Made by a program: the position numbers and the translations under genes
Shown: positions 6,817 through 8,461 of the stretch, one piece after another
Layout of the letters: every line of letters begins with the position of its first letter
Numbering within the stretch: position 1 is the first letter of the stretch
Assembly (NCBI GenBank): GCA_902465215.1
Contig: CABQMM010000039.1
Coordinates: forward strand, 1-8,461
Source of the DNA: an uncultured Bacillota bacterium
Lineage (GTDB): Bacteria; Bacillota; Clostridia; Peptostreptococcales; Anaerovoracaceae
Reading direction: 5' to 3'
Length of the DNA stretch: 8,461 bases
Notes under the pieces: generated by a model
What the model was told of the DNA's origin: nothing
The model's input: only the letters and a program-made list of their open reading frames with translations
Databases searched by the model: none

Positions 6817-6877
6817 AAAAATCCGCTGCATCCGTTTTGCGGGGCTTATCCTCACAAAACCCGGCACACAGCGGATT
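6817..6877 (-). terminator. Terminator-like leader hairpin before the peptidase gene
   Basis: The arms 6877-6869 (AATCCGCTG) and 6828-6820 (CAGCGGATT) are perfectly complementary over 9 bp. Inside them a second stem, GTTTTG/CAAAAC (6834-6839 with 6855-6860), encloses a G/C-rich loop. On the minus strand the outer stem runs into five Ts (6821-6817), as in an intrinsic terminator. It could end the permease-DUF917 transcript. The GGAGGG of the peptidase gene begins only 5 nt after the T-run, leaving no room for a promoter between them, so it may instead act as an attenuator. The long interior makes it less compact than a standard terminator. Confidence 0.55.
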
Positions 6878-6897
6878 CCATTTCAACTTATATTTTC

Positions 6898-6926
6898 AGT
6901 ATACTATAAAAACGGCTTATATGCAA
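6898..6926 (-). promoter_or_regulatory. Candidate promoter for the peptidase gene
   Basis: TTGCAT at 6926-6921 (3 of 6) and TATACT at 6903-6898 (5 of 6) are separated by exactly 17 nt. The -35 box lies within the last codons of the DUF917 gene and the -10 begins right after its stop. The start would be near 6891, giving a leader of about 98 nt that contains the hairpin at 6817-6877. The -35 is weak, so this is tentative. Confidence 0.4.
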
Positions 6927-7998
6927 AGCCCAATTTGAAGCTTTCCGTGCTGAACACTTTCCGGCCTTCCGGCGTTTTCCAAACCTCCGATGCCGGAAGC
7001 CCAATCATGGATACTTTCTGCCCGATTGTCCAGTTTGGGTTGGTAACAGGCCGGCCTTTATCATCAAGCATACAGATGAGATCAGGCACACAGATGTCGA
7101 GCTCTCCGTTTCTCTTCGCGTAGATATTTTCATTCTGTATGAAAATTTCGTACTTTTCCCCTTCAAAGCCGTCGCATCCGGCAAGATGAACCTCAGCGAA
7201 GGTGAATCCGTCTCTGAATTCCCAAGGTGTCTCTTCAACCGTGCCGCGGAAGAGAAGTTTTCCTCCGAATTTGTCTGCGATGGCCGCTGCTGCATCCAAA
7301 CTGTTTTCGTTTGCCTCACGCAGGGTTCTGCCGATGTTCATCGCATAGCTGATTGCTCCTTTTATAACGGATTTTTTGAACACATTCCCCCGCATCGGGT
7401 GATCGGTCACTCCGACCTCGTTTCCGCTTGCAACTGCAATTGCCCTTACAATTGCCTCGGCTCTGAGATCATTGACAACATCTTTGATAATTACCGTTTC
7501 TCCGAAATTCGTGGCACATGCCAGCGGTGTAATGGGGATTCCTCCTAGATAAAAGGTGGAATGCTGCAGCTCCGGAACAGATCTTCCCGCAGGGTCACTG
7601 TCTGCGAGCGGTCTGTCGAGCGACATCGCGATGTGCATAGCCTCGGCGGTGTTTTCACCTCCGAGTTCCGTTGAAGAAACCGCGCAAAACTTTTCTCCCA
7701 TATATTCTTCCAGTATTTTGAACGCAAGTACTGCGGATGAATCGTTAAGGCGCGGCAGATCTTTATATTCCGGGTCTTCCTCTTCGCCCTCACAGAGCGT
7801 TGCTCCGCACCCGTAAGGCGAAGCAACAAGACCTTCGTCCGGAATTTCTTCCAAAGGCATCAGTTTAAGTGCCTTTCCTTCATCATAATCTTTTTCTATC
7901 ATGCGAAGCCCTGTGGCAAGGCTTCCGCCGCCGCCTGTTCCGACGACCGTACAACCGTACAGAATGTCGATTGCTTCTTGTCTTGTTAAAACTTTCAT
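6904..7998 (-). CDS. DUF917 family protein (S-methyl thiohydantoin desulfurase-like)
   Basis: A 364-residue soluble protein of the DUF917 family, whose Pfam domains I recall being renamed for S-methyl-thiohydantoin desulfurase. Family-like features are the glycine-rich GTGGGGS at 20-26 near the N-terminus, ELGGENT at 111-117, DSDPAGRSVPELQ at 133-145, GVTDHPMRG at 196-204, and a C-terminal domain from about 245 including FRDGFTFAEVHLAGCDG. Length is full for the family. Members are often found beside hydantoinase/oxoprolinase genes or CodB-type permeases, and here a CodB-like permease ends 16 nt upstream, supporting a job on the compound that permease brings in. The substrate is not shown by sequence. 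Start: ATG at 7998 with AGGGG (8005-8009) 6 nt upstream. Confidence 0.85.
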   Translation of the reverse strand: MKVLTRQEAIDILYGCTVVGTGGGGSLATGLRMIEKDYDEGKALKLMPLEEIPDEGLVASPYGCGATLCEGEEEDPEYKDLPRLNDSSAVLAFKILEEYMGEKFCAVSSTELGGENTAEAMHIAMSLDRPLADSDPAGRSVPELQHSTFYLGGIPITPLACATNFGETVIIKDVVNDLRAEAIVRAIAVASGNEVGVTDHPMRGNVFKKSVIKGAISYAMNIGRTLREANENSLDAAAAIADKFGGKLLFRGTVEETPWEFRDGFTFAEVHLAGCDGFEGEKYEIFIQNENIYAKRNGELDICVPDLICMLDDKGRPVTNPNWTIGQKVSMIGLPASEVWKTPEGRKVFSTESFKLGFAYKPFL

Positions 7999-8014
7999 TT
8001 CATACCCCTGTTTC

Positions 8015-8461
8015 TTATTTATTTATTGTCGGTCTTGATGTGGAAGGCCAGATTTTTTCAAGAATCAGATAGATAACGATTGCAAATCCGATTCCCGCAA
8101 AGTCAAGCTGTACCAGATATGAGAGCACAACCGAGATTATCCAAGTGAGCACACCTGCGATATAGATGCCGTCTCTGGAATGCCAGTTCTCCGGTTTTCC
8201 TTTGCCTATGATGAAGTAATCTGTAAACATGATTCCTCCGAGCGGGCAGACCATGTATGCAAGGTATCCGAGGAAAATCTCGATATTATCAACGATTCCT
8301 GTCAGTCCGAGCAGCGTTCCTAAAACGCCTACGATAACCGTTACTTCTCTTCTTCTGTTGTCCGGTGCTTTTACTGCCAAAACAACATCGAGTGCACCGC
8401 AGTATGCATTGGAGGAGTTTGTTGTCCATGTCGAAAGGATGAGGGAAATTACGCCAAGTAC
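8015..8461 (-). CDS. CodB/NCS1-type nucleobase or hydantoin permease (3' part)
   Basis: The last 148 residues of a membrane transporter; its 5' end lies beyond the window. The frame continues past the apparent TTG start at 8380 to the window edge and encodes LSTWTTNSSNAYCGALD, characteristic of the cytosine permease branch of the NCS1 family (cation-coupled uptake of cytosine, purines, hydantoins and similar rings). Further helices are visible: VTVIVGVLGTLLGL, IEIFLGYLAYMVCPLGGIMF with the following TDYF (typical of the family), GIYIAGVLTWIISVVLSYLV, and FAGIGFAIVIYLILEKIW near the C-terminus. It ends 16 nt before the DUF917 gene, in the same orientation, so the two are almost surely co-transcribed. 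The exact substrate is open; cytosine itself is doubtful because no cytosine deaminase is seen in the window. Confidence 0.88.
   Translation of the reverse strand, partial: VLGVISLILSTWTTNSSNAYCGALDVVLAVKAPDNRRREVTVIVGVLGTLLGLTGIVDNIEIFLGYLAYMVCPLGGIMFTDYFIIGKGKPENWHSRDGIYIAGVLTWIISVVLSYLVQLDFAGIGFAIVIYLILEKIWPSTSRPTINK

Noticed and set aside
6852..6881. Nine-codon leader peptide (MESAVCRVL) ahead of the peptidase gene, ending inside the hairpin
   Set aside because: It has only a weak upstream purine stretch and no run of regulatory codons typical of an attenuator leader peptide.
1..8461. CRISPR arrays, insertion sequences, tRNA or rRNA genes
   Set aside because: No regularly spaced repeats, transposase, terminal inverted repeats or recognisable RNA genes were seen; nearly all of the window is protein-coding on one strand.

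Overview
The window reads as part of a chromosome from an anaerobic low-to-mid GC Bacillota, most likely class Clostridia. The reasons are strong AGGAGG-type ribosome sites, sigma-A-like promoters, a PepV-type dipeptidase, a Gram-positive-style MATE pump and ABC exporter, and no mobile-element, phage or CRISPR signature. This placement is inference, since there is no rRNA or marker gene. Every gene I can support lies on the minus strand, so transcription runs from high to low coordinates.

In order of transcription: the 3' end of a CodB/NCS1-type permease (8461-8015), a DUF917 family protein (7998-6904), a PepV-like M20 metallopeptidase (6793-5531), an agmatinase/ureohydrolase (5412-4468), the rRNA/tRNA methyltransferase RlmN (4381-3320), a MATE efflux pump (3273-1864), an ABC exporter half-transporter (1790-45), and the first 13 codons of another gene (41-1) that runs off the window.

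The permease and DUF917 gene are 16 nt apart and form a clear operon. Together with the peptidase and the ureohydrolase they suggest uptake and breakdown of nitrogen-rich compounds: a heterocyclic base or hydantoin-like substrate, dipeptides, and a guanidino compound. RlmN, MATE and ABC form a second block: a ribosome modification enzyme followed by two exporters.

The intergenic spaces carry the least ordinary signals. A 26-nt hairpin sequence occurs twice with one mismatch, once ahead of the ABC gene and once ahead of rlmN. In both copies the stem pairs better in the minus-strand RNA, the gene-sense strand. A long terminator-like hairpin sits directly against the ribosome site of the peptidase gene, so any transcript of that gene must pass through it. 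A good promoter with a dyad in its spacer lies ahead of the ureohydrolase gene. Five genes have better-supported starts than the longest reading frame offers; these shorter starts are used here.

I did not find a clearly new multi-gene system. The proteins belong to known families, and the repeated hairpin, the leader hairpin and the unsettled substrates of the DUF917/permease/ureohydrolase group are the points worth following up.
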